This document shows, one piece after another, positions 53,119 to 62,760 of a DNA stretch of 64,000 nt. The stretch's first letter is position 1, and every line of letters begins with the position of its first letter. The DNA comes from DATFTE01 sp963840665. GTDB lineage: Bacteria; Acidobacteriota; Terriglobia; Terriglobales; Acidobacteriaceae. Made by a program: the position numbers and the translations under genes. The stretch is taken from assembly GCA_963840665.1 (NCBI GenBank), contig CAWIZO010000011.1, forward strand, positions 310,001 to 374,000, written 5' to 3'. The notes under the pieces are model-generated. The model ran no database searches. It saw only the letters and a list, made by a program, of their open reading frames with translations, and had not been told where the DNA came from.

Positions 53119-54273
53119 ATGAAGAGAACGTTGTTAGTGGGTGTCTTACTCGCGGTGTGTGGTGCGTGGCTGGGGTGCGGGAGTACCGACACCAAATCGA
53201 CCGTGCGCGCAGGCAGTGCTCCGCCTCCGGTGCCCGTTTCTGTGTATACGGCCGAGCAGAAGGATATGCCGGTCTATTTATCAGGACTGGGGTCGGTCAC
53301 GGCATTTAACACGGTTAACATCAAGAGCCGCGTCGACGGCGAGTTGGTGCAGGTCGCTTTCAAAGAAGGCGAGACGGTCAAGAAGGGTGACCTTCTAGCC
53401 GTTATCGATCCACGGCCTTTTCAAGTGCAGTTGAGCCAGGCCGAAGCGCAATTATTCAAAGACCAGGCCAGCCTTCGCGACGCGCAACTGAACTACGAAC
53501 GCTTCAAGGGACTGCTGCAGGATTCGGGCGCGATGTCGCAGCAGCAAGTGGACACGCAGAAGGCGCTGGTGGACCAATTGGAAGGCGCGGTCCGATCGGA
53601 TCAATCGGCGGTCGACAACGCGAAGCTGCAACTCACCTATTGCCATATCACGGCGCCGGTCAATGGGCGTATCGGCCTCAGGCTGGTAGATCCGGGGAAC
53701 ATTGTTCACGCCGCAGACACCAACGCGATGCTGGTGATCACACAGTTGCAGCCGATTGCTGTGATCTTCACGCTACCTGAGGACAATCTGCAGGCAGTCG
53801 CTCAGCGGATGCATCAGGGGCAACTCGCGGTGGACGCTTATAGCCGCGATGACCAGACGAAGCTGGCGATCGGAACGTTGTTGACGATCGATAACCAGAT
53901 CGATCAGACCACGGGCACAGCGCGTCTGAAGGCGATATTCCCCAATACAGATAATGCACTTTGGCCGAATCAATTTGTGAATGCGCGCCTGCTGCTCGAT
54001 ACGAAGAAGAACGCCATCATTATTCCAGCGGCTGCGATTCAGCGCGGGCCACAGGGCACGTTCGTGTTTGTAGTGAAGCCAGACAAGACGGTAGACGTTC
54101 GCAATGTGACTATCGCAATTACCCAAAACAATCGCACGGCCATCGCCAGCGGGATCTCTCCCGGCGATGTGGTAGTGACGGACGGCCAGGACAAACTACA
54201 AGCGGGCAGCAAAGTCGAGCCCCGCGCCGCCTCACCGTCGAATAAACCGGCCCAAGCTTCAGGACAGCCATGA
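53119..54273 (+). CDS. RND efflux periplasmic adaptor, lipoprotein
   Basis: Starting at the ATG at 53119 gives 384 residues. The signal ends in WLGCGS, a lipobox-like cysteine. The adaptor core has TVNIKSRVDGELVQVAFKEG and YCHITAPVNGRIGLRLVDPG, the two lipoyl half-motifs, with a coiled-coil hairpin between them (QLSQAEAQLFKDQASLRDA). This matches MdtA-like adaptors, with which RND pumps of the MdtB/MdtC type work. An upstream ATG at 52975 would add 48 residues before the signal. ATGA overlap with the next gene. No outer-membrane channel gene is in this operon, so it must borrow one, perhaps from operon 1. Confidence 0.92.
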   Translation: MKRTLLVGVLLAVCGAWLGCGSTDTKSTVRAGSAPPPVPVSVYTAEQKDMPVYLSGLGSVTAFNTVNIKSRVDGELVQVAFKEGETVKKGDLLAVIDPRPFQVQLSQAEAQLFKDQASLRDAQLNYERFKGLLQDSGAMSQQQVDTQKALVDQLEGAVRSDQSAVDNAKLQLTYCHITAPVNGRIGLRLVDPGNIVHAADTNAMLVITQLQPIAVIFTLPEDNLQAVAQRMHQGQLAVDAYSRDDQTKLAIGTLLTIDNQIDQTTGTARLKAIFPNTDNALWPNQFVNARLLLDTKKNAIIIPAAAIQRGPQGTFVFVVKPDKTVDVRNVTIAITQNNRTAIASGISPGDVVVTDGQDKLQAGSKVEPRAASPSNKPAQASGQP

Positions 54274-57200
54274 GTCCGTCGCGGCTTTTCATTCTTCGTC
54301 CAGTAGCGACCACCCTACTAATGTTCGCTGTGCTACTGGTGGGGTTGGTGGCCTATTACCAACTTCCGGTCTCCGCCTTGCCGGAAGTCGATTACCCAAC
54401 CATTCAGGTAGTCACGTTTTATCCGGGTGCTGACCCGGATGTGATGGCATCATCGGTGACTTCGCCTCTGGAACGCCAGTTCGGGCAGGTTCCGGGACTG
54501 AGCCAGATGACCTCGACCAGCTCTTTTGGCAGCTCGGTCATCACCCTGCAATTCAATCTCGATCAGAACATCGACATAGAAGAGCAGCAGGTGCAGGCGG
54601 CGATCAACGCGGCTACCACATACCTGCCGTCGGATCTCCCAAATCCTCCGATCTACAGCAAGGTCAATCCAGCGGACTCGCCCATCCTTACGTTGGCGAT
54701 GACCTCCGACACTTTGGCTCTCTCGAAGGTCGAAGATCTTGCGGATACCGCGCTGGCGCAGAAGATTTCTCAGTTGCCCGGAGTGGGTCTTGTCTCAATC
54801 AGCGGAGGACAAAAACCGGCTGTGCGGATTCAGGCGAATCCCGTGCAGTTGGCCTCTTACGGGCTGAGTCTGGAAGATGTGCGTACAGCGCTGGCTGCGG
54901 CGAATGTCGATCAAGCCAAGGGAACCCTCGACGGTCCTCGGCAGTCATACACCATTGGAGCGAATGACCAACTCATCGCCGGGGACCAGTACAAGCCGAT
55001 CGTCATTGCGTATCGGAATGGATCTCCGGTGCGTCTCTCCGATGTAGCGAACGTCACAGACGGGATCGAGAACACGAAGCAAGCGGCGTGGATGAATCTG
55101 ACTCCGGCCGTCATCGTCAATATTCAGCGTCAGCCCGGCGCAAACATCATCAGCGTGGTCGACCGAGTAAAGATACTTCTGCCGCAGTTGCAGGCTTCTT
55201 TGCCGGCGGCAGTTCGCGTGCAGATTTTGACCGATCGAACCGAAACAATTCGAGCCTCCGTCAAAGATGTTCAGTTCGAGTTGATGCTCACCGTCGCGTT
55301 GGTGGTGATGGTGATCTTCCTGTTCCTGCGGAATTTCTACGCCACTATCATCCCCGGTGTGGCCGTACCACTTTCGCTGGTCGGCACCTTCGGCGTGATG
55401 TACCTGCTCGGCTACAGCCTGAACAATCTCTCGTTGATGGCGCTGACCATCTCTACTGGATTCGTCGTGGACGACGCCATCGTCATGATCGAGAACATCG
55501 ATCGTTTCCTGGAGGAGGGCGATTCGCCGCTGGATGCGGCTTTGAAGGGTTCCGGGCAAATTGGCTTCACAATCGTCTCGCTCACCGTTTCGCTGATCGC
55601 GGTGCTGATCCCCCTGCTGTTCATGGGGGACATCGTAGGCCGCCTGTTCCGCGAATTCGCGGTGACCCTTGCCGTCACGATTCTGGTTTCGGCGGTGGTG
55701 TCATTAACCCTGACGCCGATGATGTGCGCCAAGCTGCTCAAGGCCAAAGATTCCTCGAAGGAGAGCTGGTTCTATCGGAAGTCGGAAGCATTCTACGAGG
55801 GAGTGATCGAGTGGTACGGCCGCATGTTGAAGGTGGTACTGCGCCACCAGACCACCACCTTGCTGGTGACGCTGGGGACCCTGGTGCTGACGCTGTTCCT
55901 TTACGTCGTCGTTCCCAAGGGCTTTTTCCCGGTGCAGGACACGGGTGTGATTCTCGGCATCTCGGAGGCGCCGGAGAATATTTCCTTCCCGGCGATGGCC
56001 CAGCGTCAGCAGGCGCTGAGCGCAATCATTTTGAAAGACGGCGACGTCGCTAGTTTGTCTTCATTCATTGGCATCGATGGAACCAACGTCACTCCGAACA
56101 GCGGGCGGATTCAGATCAACCTGAAACCGCGGGATCAGAGGAGCGACACGGCGTCTGACATCATCCGGCGTTTACAACCGGAGTTGGCCAAGGTCGAAGG
56201 CATCACGCTGTACATGCAGCCAGTACAAGACTTGACAGTGGAAGACCGGGTCAGTCGAACCCAGTTCCAGTACACGATGGAAGATACGGACGCCAAGGAG
56301 TTGGCGACCTGGTCTGGAAAACTGGTGGACAAGCTGAAGACTTTGCCCCAGATTCAGGATATCGCCAGCGACCAGCAGAACAACGGGTTGCAGGCGAGTC
56401 TGGTCATTGATCGTGACACGGCGTCGCGGCTGGGAATTTTGCCGGCGGCGATCGATAACACGCTTTACGACGCGTTTGGCCAACGGCAGGTTTCGACCAT
56501 CTTCACCCAGTTGAATCAGTATCACGTGGTGCTCGAGGTCAATCCCCAGTTCCAGCAGAATCCCGATTCGCTGAAGGATCTTTATGTGAAATCGAGCACG
56601 GGAATGCAAGTGCCCTTATCGGCGTTCTCGCACTTCGAGACCAAGAATGCGACCTTGGCGATTAATCACCAAGGACAGTTTCCGGTGGTGACGTTGTCAT
56701 TCAACCTCGCGCCGGGCATTTCCCTGGGCGACGCCACCAAAGCGATCGCTGCGGCGGAACAAGAAATCGGGATGCCGTTGAGCATTCACACCGCATTCCA
56801 GGGCACGGCGGCAGCGTTCCAGAATTCGCTTTCGAGCGAACCATGGCTGATTCTGGCCGCGATCATCACCGTGTACATCGTGCTCGGCGTTTTGTACGAG
56901 AGCTACATTCATCCCATCACGATTCTGTCGACGCTACCTTCGGCCGGTGTAGGTGCGATTCTGGCGCTGTTGCTCACCGGAAACGATCTTGGTGTGGTGG
57001 GATTGATCGGCATCATCTTGCTGATCGGCATCGTGAAAAAGAACGCCATCATGATGATCGACTTTGCGCTCGAAGCCGAGCGCGTGGAGAAGAAGCCTCC
57101 CGAGGAAGCGATCTTCCAGGCATGTTTGCTGCGTTTCCGTCCTATCATGATGACGACGATGGCGGCGCTGCTCGGCGGTCTCCCGCTGGCGCTCGGCCGG

Positions 57201-57380
57201 GGCACAGGGTCGGAGTTGCGTCATCCGTTGGGCATTACGATTGTCGGCGGACTTCTCGTCAGCCAGTTGTTGACCCTGTTCACAACACCGGTGGTTTATC
57301 TCTGGTTTGATCGGCTCGCTCACCGCTTCGAGCGATTCTCGATCGGCAATCGAATCGAAGAGCCGTCGGCGGGAGACTGA
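54270..57380 (+). CDS. RND efflux transporter permease (MdtB-like), first of a pair
   Basis: A 1036-residue RND pump. It starts MSPSRLFILRPVATTLLMFA, which is MdtB-like. The helix-4 relay motif reads GFVVDDAIVMIENI and the second half has LIGIVKKNAIMMIDFALEAE and the helix TMAALLGGLPLALGRGTG. It shares about the same layout with the next gene, with which it probably forms a heterotrimer as in MdtBC. Overlaps the adaptor stop by four bases. Exported compounds unknown. Confidence 0.93.
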   Translation: MSPSRLFILRPVATTLLMFAVLLVGLVAYYQLPVSALPEVDYPTIQVVTFYPGADPDVMASSVTSPLERQFGQVPGLSQMTSTSSFGSSVITLQFNLDQNIDIEEQQVQAAINAATTYLPSDLPNPPIYSKVNPADSPILTLAMTSDTLALSKVEDLADTALAQKISQLPGVGLVSISGGQKPAVRIQANPVQLASYGLSLEDVRTALAAANVDQAKGTLDGPRQSYTIGANDQLIAGDQYKPIVIAYRNGSPVRLSDVANVTDGIENTKQAAWMNLTPAVIVNIQRQPGANIISVVDRVKILLPQLQASLPAAVRVQILTDRTETIRASVKDVQFELMLTVALVVMVIFLFLRNFYATIIPGVAVPLSLVGTFGVMYLLGYSLNNLSLMALTISTGFVVDDAIVMIENIDRFLEEGDSPLDAALKGSGQIGFTIVSLTVSLIAVLIPLLFMGDIVGRLFREFAVTLAVTILVSAVVSLTLTPMMCAKLLKAKDSSKESWFYRKSEAFYEGVIEWYGRMLKVVLRHQTTTLLVTLGTLVLTLFLYVVVPKGFFPVQDTGVILGISEAPENISFPAMAQRQQALSAIILKDGDVASLSSFIGIDGTNVTPNSGRIQINLKPRDQRSDTASDIIRRLQPELAKVEGITLYMQPVQDLTVEDRVSRTQFQYTMEDTDAKELATWSGKLVDKLKTLPQIQDIASDQQNNGLQASLVIDRDTASRLGILPAAIDNTLYDAFGQRQVSTIFTQLNQYHVVLEVNPQFQQNPDSLKDLYVKSSTGMQVPLSAFSHFETKNATLAINHQGQFPVVTLSFNLAPGISLGDATKAIAAAEQEIGMPLSIHTAFQGTAAAFQNSLSSEPWLILAAIITVYIVLGVLYESYIHPITILSTLPSAGVGAILALLLTGNDLGVVGLIGIILLIGIVKKNAIMMIDFALEAERVEKKPPEEAIFQACLLRFRPIMMTTMAALLGGLPLALGRGTGSELRHPLGITIVGGLLVSQLLTLFTTPVVYLWFDRLAHRFERFSIGNRIEEPSAGD

Positions 57381-57382
57381 CC

Positions 57383-60300
57383 ATGAACATTTCGGCTCCC
57401 TTCATCAAGCGTCCGATTGGAACGTCGTTGCTGACGTTGGCATTGTTGATGTCAGGCATTCTGGCGTTTAATTTTCTGCCGGTGGCTCCGTTGCCGCAGG
57501 TTGAGTTTCCTGTCATTCAAGTGTCGGCTTCGCTGCCAGGTGCGAGTCCCGAGACAATGGCTTCAGCGGTGGCCACGCCGCTGGAACGGCAATTTGGACG
57601 TATTGCCGGCGTGAACCAGATGACGTCGACCAGTCAACTGGGGTCGACGAGCATCGTGCTGCAGTTCGATCTGTCGCGGAACATCGATGCCGCGGGACGC
57701 GATGTGCAAGCGTCAATTAATGCGGCGCGAAGCCAGTTGCCTTCCTACCTTCCCGGCAATCCGACCTATCGCAAAGTAAACCCGGCGGACGCGCCGATTG
57801 TGATCATGGCGTTGACCTCTGACACGGTCACTTTGCCGAAGATGTACGACGCCGCCGATTCGATCCTGGGCCAGAAGATTGCCCAGATCAACGGTGTGGG
57901 TCAGGCGTTTGTCGGAGGTGGCGCGAGGCCGGCGGTGCGCGCGGAAGTGAATCCGATGCAGTTGAACAAGCTGGGCGTCGGACTCGATACGGTACGAACG
58001 GCGTTAGGCTCGGCGAACGCGAATCGTCCCAAGGGACAACTTGCGAACGACGTGGATGCCTGGACGCTTACGGCCAACGATCAGTTGATGCAGGCCGACA
58101 AATACCAGGACGTCATTGTCGCCTACAACACGCAGAACGGGGCGGCCGTCCGCCTGGGTGACGTCTCCGATGTGCAGGACTCGGTCGAAGACATTCACAA
58201 TGTCGGGTTGGCCAACGGAAAGCCGGCAGTCCTGATTATCGTTTTCCGGCAGCCCGGCGCAAACATTATCGATACCGTTGATCGCATTCGAGCGGAGATG
58301 CCGCGGTTGCAGGCGTCGATTTCCCCGGCGATTCATCTGGCGATTATTCTTGACCGCACGGTCACGATTCGTGCCTCGGTGCACGATATCGAAATCACCA
58401 TCCTGCTCTCGATCATTTTGGTGATTTTCGTCGTTTTTCTGTTTCTGCGAACCGTCCGCGCCACGGTCATTCCGAGCGTGGCCGTGCCCCTGTCGCTGAT
58501 CGGCACGTTTGGCGTGATGTACCTGCTCGGATACAGCCTCGATAATCTTTCGCTGATGGCGCTGGCGATTTCCACTGGCTTCGTGGTGGACGATGCCATC
58601 GTGGTGCTCGAGAACATCACCCGTTATCTCGAAAAGGGCGTAGGACCAATGCAGGCAGCGTACACCGGCGCGCGGGAGATCGGTTTCACCGTGCTCTCAA
58701 TGAGCACTTCGCTGGTCGCAGTATTCATTCCAATTCTGTTGATGGGGGGCATTGTCGGGCGGTTGTTCCGCGAGTTCGCGGTAACGTTAAGTATTGCGAT
58801 CGGCGTTTCACTAATCGTGTCACTTACGACGACGCCCACGATGTGCGCCAAGCTGCTTAAGCCTTTCAAAGAAGAGAAACATGGATGGTTCTATCGCGCG
58901 AACGAGCGGGCCTTTGAAGCTGTTTTGCGCGTTTACCGCGTCGGGTTGGAATGGGTTTTACGCTACCAGCTTGTCACGCTATGTATCACGGTGGTCACCG
59001 CGGCATTGAGTGTCTATCTCTACATAATTGTGCCCAAGGGATTTTTCCCACAGCAGGATACAGGTCGATTGACGGGATCGGTGCAAGCGGCGCAGGACAT
59101 ATCTTTCGGGGCCATGCGCGCCAAGATGGTGCAGTATGTCGACATCGTCATGAAAGATCCCGCGGTTGAGAACGTCATGGGATTCGCCGGAGGCAATACG
59201 GCGATGAATCAGGGCCGCATGTTCATTACCTTGAAGCCTCTAAATGTGAGGAAGGTTAGCGCCGACCAGGTGATCGCGCGCCTGCGCGGCAAGCTGGCTA
59301 TCGTTCCGGGTGCGACTCTTTACATGCAGAGCGCGCAGGATCTGACCATCGGAGGCCGGCAGAGCCAGGCACAGTATCAATACACCTTGCAGGGCGAAGA
59401 TCTCACGGAATTGAACGAATGGGCGCCGAAGCTGCTGACAAAGCTCCGCACTCTGCCTGAGTTGCGCGATGCCAACACCGATCAGCAGAATCACGGTCTC
59501 GAATCGAGCGTGATCATCGATCGTGACACGGCCTCGCGCCTGGGAATCGCAGCGGTCGATATCGACAACGCGCTCTATGACGCGTTCGGACAGCGACAGG
59601 TTTCCACCATGTACCGCCCGTTGAACCAGTACCACGTGGTGATGGAAGTGGCACCGCAATTCCAGAAGAGTCCTGACGCGTTGCAGGCGATCTACGTGCG
59701 GTCTTCCGGCGGCCAAATGGTGCCCCTGTCGGCCTTCACGCACTTTGGGCCATCGAACACCGCTCTGGCGGTGAATCACCAGGGACAGTATCCATCGGTA
59801 ACGCTCTCGTTCAATCTTGCGCCCGGAGTGTCTCTGGGGCAGGCCACCGAGGTGATCGATGCGGCGGAGCGCTCTATCAATTTCCCGGGCACGATTCATG
59901 CCAGTTTTCAGGGGACGGCCGCCGCATTCCAGGATTCACTTGCCAGCCAGCCGCTGCTGATTCTGGCCGCTCTAGTGACCGTGTACATCGTGCTCGGAGT
60001 GCTTTACGAGAGCTACATTCATCCCATTACCATTCTTTCGACGCTGCCTTCGGCCGGCGTCGGCGCACTTCTGGCGTTACTGATCAGCAAGAATGAGCTG
60101 AACGTAATCGGCATGATCGGCATCCTTCTACTGATAGGCATCGTGAAGAAGAACGCGATCATGATGATCGACTTTGCTCTGGACGCGGAACGGAAGGAAG
60201 GGAAGTCGCCACTCGAAGCCATTCATGAAGCTTGCCTGCTGCGCTTCCGTCCCATCATGATGACGACGATGGCGGCGTTGCTCGGCGGTTTGCCATTGGC

Positions 60301-60508
60301 GCTTGGTACGGGCACAGGTTCGGAATTGCGGCGACCCCTCGGCATCACGATTGTCGGCGGATTGATCGTCAGCCAGATGCTGACTCTGTTTACGACTCCC
60401 GTCGTGTATCTCTACATGGACCGCATTCGTTTTTGGGCGAACCGGCGTCGCGGCGTAACCACGGGCGCCCTTCCCGATATTTCCCCCAAGCCAACCGGAG
60501 CGGATTGA
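57383..60508 (+). CDS. RND efflux transporter permease (MdtC-like), second of a pair
   Basis: A 1041-residue RND pump starting two bases after the preceding stop. N-terminus NISAPFIKRPIGTSLLTLAL is MdtC-like; the relay motif is GFVVDDAIVVLENI, and the second half has LIGIVKKNAIMMIDFALDAE. Long parts match the previous gene, showing an old tandem duplication. MdtB and MdtC type subunits act as a mixed trimer in which one subunit carries out most of the proton relay. The operon has adaptor, pump, pump. Confidence 0.93.
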   Translation: MNISAPFIKRPIGTSLLTLALLMSGILAFNFLPVAPLPQVEFPVIQVSASLPGASPETMASAVATPLERQFGRIAGVNQMTSTSQLGSTSIVLQFDLSRNIDAAGRDVQASINAARSQLPSYLPGNPTYRKVNPADAPIVIMALTSDTVTLPKMYDAADSILGQKIAQINGVGQAFVGGGARPAVRAEVNPMQLNKLGVGLDTVRTALGSANANRPKGQLANDVDAWTLTANDQLMQADKYQDVIVAYNTQNGAAVRLGDVSDVQDSVEDIHNVGLANGKPAVLIIVFRQPGANIIDTVDRIRAEMPRLQASISPAIHLAIILDRTVTIRASVHDIEITILLSIILVIFVVFLFLRTVRATVIPSVAVPLSLIGTFGVMYLLGYSLDNLSLMALAISTGFVVDDAIVVLENITRYLEKGVGPMQAAYTGAREIGFTVLSMSTSLVAVFIPILLMGGIVGRLFREFAVTLSIAIGVSLIVSLTTTPTMCAKLLKPFKEEKHGWFYRANERAFEAVLRVYRVGLEWVLRYQLVTLCITVVTAALSVYLYIIVPKGFFPQQDTGRLTGSVQAAQDISFGAMRAKMVQYVDIVMKDPAVENVMGFAGGNTAMNQGRMFITLKPLNVRKVSADQVIARLRGKLAIVPGATLYMQSAQDLTIGGRQSQAQYQYTLQGEDLTELNEWAPKLLTKLRTLPELRDANTDQQNHGLESSVIIDRDTASRLGIAAVDIDNALYDAFGQRQVSTMYRPLNQYHVVMEVAPQFQKSPDALQAIYVRSSGGQMVPLSAFTHFGPSNTALAVNHQGQYPSVTLSFNLAPGVSLGQATEVIDAAERSINFPGTIHASFQGTAAAFQDSLASQPLLILAALVTVYIVLGVLYESYIHPITILSTLPSAGVGALLALLISKNELNVIGMIGILLLIGIVKKNAIMMIDFALDAERKEGKSPLEAIHEACLLRFRPIMMTTMAALLGGLPLALGTGTGSELRRPLGITIVGGLIVSQMLTLFTTPVVYLYMDRIRFWANRRRGVTTGALPDISPKPTGAD

Positions 60509-60563
60509 GTTCCCGGTCGCCCGGAATTGACGTACACTAGCCGGAATTCACGCGCGGAAATTA

Positions 60564-62465
60564 TTGTTGCCCACTCTGAATGAACATTCCGGAGAACGTT
60601 TTTCTCTGATCGACCTAATTCTCATCGCCATCTCCTTTGGAATTGTTGCGGGCTTGATCGAGGGCGCGGGCTTAATGCTGTTTCAGCGGCTGAATTGGGC
60701 ATCGTGGGGCCCGATGATTCATGTTTCGTGGCCGATATTGTGGATCTCTCCTCTGTGTGACGCGATTTTCTTTTCGATCCTGAGAATCGTCGTGAGCCTT
60801 ATCGGTCGCTTTACTCCGCGGCTGCGGACCACAACCGTGCTGATGTTCTTGCTGTCGGCACTGGCGGCTTACGATTTTATAACCCTGACCGCGCGGCTCT
60901 ATCACTGGAGTTGTTTTCTGTTGGCGGTTGGGCTGGGCGTGGCGTTCACGCGTTGGGCTTCCGCGCGGGAAGAAACCGTGCTGCGCTTTGGCCGAAGAAC
61001 CGTGATCTTTGCCGTGGCAGCCTGGTGCGTTGCTCTCCTTGCGGTGCAAGGTGGAAGTTGGATTAAGGAAAAGCGCGAACTCGCTCGTCTGCCACAAGCT
61101 TCTTCCGGCGCGCCTAATGTGCTGGTAATCGTGGTGGATACGCTACGCGCCGATCATCTTTCCTCGTATAACTATGCGCGCCCTACCAGTCCGAATATCG
61201 ATCGCATCGCACAGCAAGGCACGGTATTCGAAAACGCAATCTCAGCGTGCTCGTGGAGCCTGCCTTCGCACGTCTCTATGATTACGGGGCTCTATCAGTT
61301 TCAGCATGGTGTGAGTAACGTCCAGCCGATGCCGGTGCTTGGTGCGAGCACACCGAGTTTTCGAGGAGCGCTCACGCTGGGAGAGGCTTTGGAGCGCCGC
61401 GGTTATCGCACTGGAGCTTTTTCGGCGAACCGGACGTGGTTTTCGCACGATCTCGGTTTCGGGCGCGGCTTTCTGCACTTCGAAGATTATTTTCATTCTC
61501 CCGCGGATATGTGGGTGCGCACGCTTTTCGGACGAGAGTTTTCACGCATCTACCTGTCACGGTCGGACCACAGCAAGCCCAAACGTCTTTTGCGCTGGCT
61601 GGGTTTCGATTCGCTGCTTGATCTGGACGACGAGGGCGTGGGCGCAAACGGAGGCGCGCCGGGCGTCCGCAAGCGAGCTTCTGAGGTGAACCGCGAAGTG
61701 TTGCGCTGGGTTGATGCGGATCGCCGTCCCTTTCTGGTGTTCCTGAATTACTTCGACGTACACGAACCCTACGGCGGTCCGTACGGCTACGCGCAGCCGT
61801 GGCCGCAGAAATCGCCAATCGATCAGTACGACGATAGCGTGAAGTACGTCGACGATTCGATTGGGACGTTGACGACAGAGCTCGAGAAGCGCGGTCTTAT
61901 GGGGAACACGATTGTGGTGGTTACCTCCGACCACGGAGAGGGATTGTGGCAGCACGGATTACCGACCCACGGCGAGGCGCTGTATCGTGAGCAGATCCAT
62001 GTGCCGTTGATTTTCTGGTATCCGGGTCATGTTCCCGCGGGGCAGCGAGTTTCGGCCAATGTGACCAATGCGGCGATCCCGGCAACGTTGATGAGTTGGC
62101 TGGATGAGGGCGGCAATCAGTTTCAGGGTCCGGCGCTGAATGCGTTGTGGAAACAAGGTGGGAACGCGTCCCAATGGCCGAGCCCGTTGTCTGAACTGGC
62201 GCAGGATAAGTACCTCCCGAAGAAGAACCGGCAACCGGAGAGCAAGGTGCCGACCGCTAATACAGGCGCGATAAAATCGTTGATCGAAGGGCAATGGCAA
62301 TTAATCGAGCACACGAAATATGGCGCGCAGCTTTATGACTGGGCACAGGATCCCGGAGAGCTCAACGAGCTGAGCCAGACGTCGGGCGGCCGTGAGGTCG
62401 CGGGACGTTTGTCGGAACACCTGCGCGAAACGGTATCCGGCGGCCCTCGCATGGCTCGAAAGTAG
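60564..62465 (+). CDS. Membrane-anchored sulfatase-family protein
   Basis: The frame starts with two TTG codons (60564 and 60567). The first 175 residues hold about five membrane helices. A sulfatase/alkaline-phosphatase-superfamily domain follows: NVLVIVVDTLRADHLSSYNY (metal-binding Asp), CSWSLPSHVSMITG, VVTSDHGEGLWQHG and DWAQDPGELNEL. The active-site motif C-x-P-x-R, which needs formylglycine, appears here as S-x-P-x-H, so the Cys/Ser and Arg are altered. It may use another nucleophile or act as a phosphoglycerol-type transferase. TACACT at 60534 could be a -10 box. It is followed by a small membrane protein and a second enzyme of the same superfamily. Confidence 0.8.
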   Translation: MLPTLNEHSGERFSLIDLILIAISFGIVAGLIEGAGLMLFQRLNWASWGPMIHVSWPILWISPLCDAIFFSILRIVVSLIGRFTPRLRTTTVLMFLLSALAAYDFITLTARLYHWSCFLLAVGLGVAFTRWASAREETVLRFGRRTVIFAVAAWCVALLAVQGGSWIKEKRELARLPQASSGAPNVLVIVVDTLRADHLSSYNYARPTSPNIDRIAQQGTVFENAISACSWSLPSHVSMITGLYQFQHGVSNVQPMPVLGASTPSFRGALTLGEALERRGYRTGAFSANRTWFSHDLGFGRGFLHFEDYFHSPADMWVRTLFGREFSRIYLSRSDHSKPKRLLRWLGFDSLLDLDDEGVGANGGAPGVRKRASEVNREVLRWVDADRRPFLVFLNYFDVHEPYGGPYGYAQPWPQKSPIDQYDDSVKYVDDSIGTLTTELEKRGLMGNTIVVVTSDHGEGLWQHGLPTHGEALYREQIHVPLIFWYPGHVPAGQRVSANVTNAAIPATLMSWLDEGGNQFQGPALNALWKQGGNASQWPSPLSELAQDKYLPKKNRQPESKVPTANTGAIKSLIEGQWQLIEHTKYGAQLYDWAQDPGELNELSQTSGGREVAGRLSEHLRETVSGGPRMARK

Positions 62466-62547
62466 ATTTCTGGCACCTAAGATTGCACCTGTAAAGAGGC
62501 GGTCTCCTGCTGGTACACTAGACAGAACCCTATTCCAAGGAGAGAGC

Positions 62548-62751
62548 ATGCATTTGAATCTGCTAGCCCTTTATGCCGGGCCCGATCAGGTCATGACGGT
62601 GACTTCTGGCTTGGCCAGCCTGGTAGGGCTGCTTCTCATCTTTTGGAATAAGGTCGTTGCCACTTTCTTCAAGGTGATCGGGAAGTCGCGTCCCACGCCC
62701 GAAGCCGGGAGCTCTGACGCTTCCAAGTCGCCATCTTCCAAAATTTCCTAG
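62548..62751 (+). CDS. 67-residue membrane protein
   Basis: AAGGAGA lies six bases before the ATG. One membrane helix is clear (SGLASLVGLLLIFWNKVVATF); the tail is Ser/Lys/Pro-rich and cytoplasmic or periplasmic. TACACT with a preceding TGG (extended -10 type) occurs at 62514, so the gene may have its own promoter. It is nine bases before the next gene, so both are likely one operon. No family recognised. It could be a partner of the flanking phosphatase-superfamily enzymes. Confidence 0.72.
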   Translation: MHLNLLALYAGPDQVMTVTSGLASLVGLLLIFWNKVVATFFKVIGKSRPTPEAGSSDASKSPSSKIS

Positions 62752-62760
62752 GTTCCATTC

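Noticed and set aside
55088..56053. Long overlapping frame inside the MdtB-like gene
   Set aside because: Arg/Gly/His-rich product typical of an out-of-frame reading of a conserved gene.
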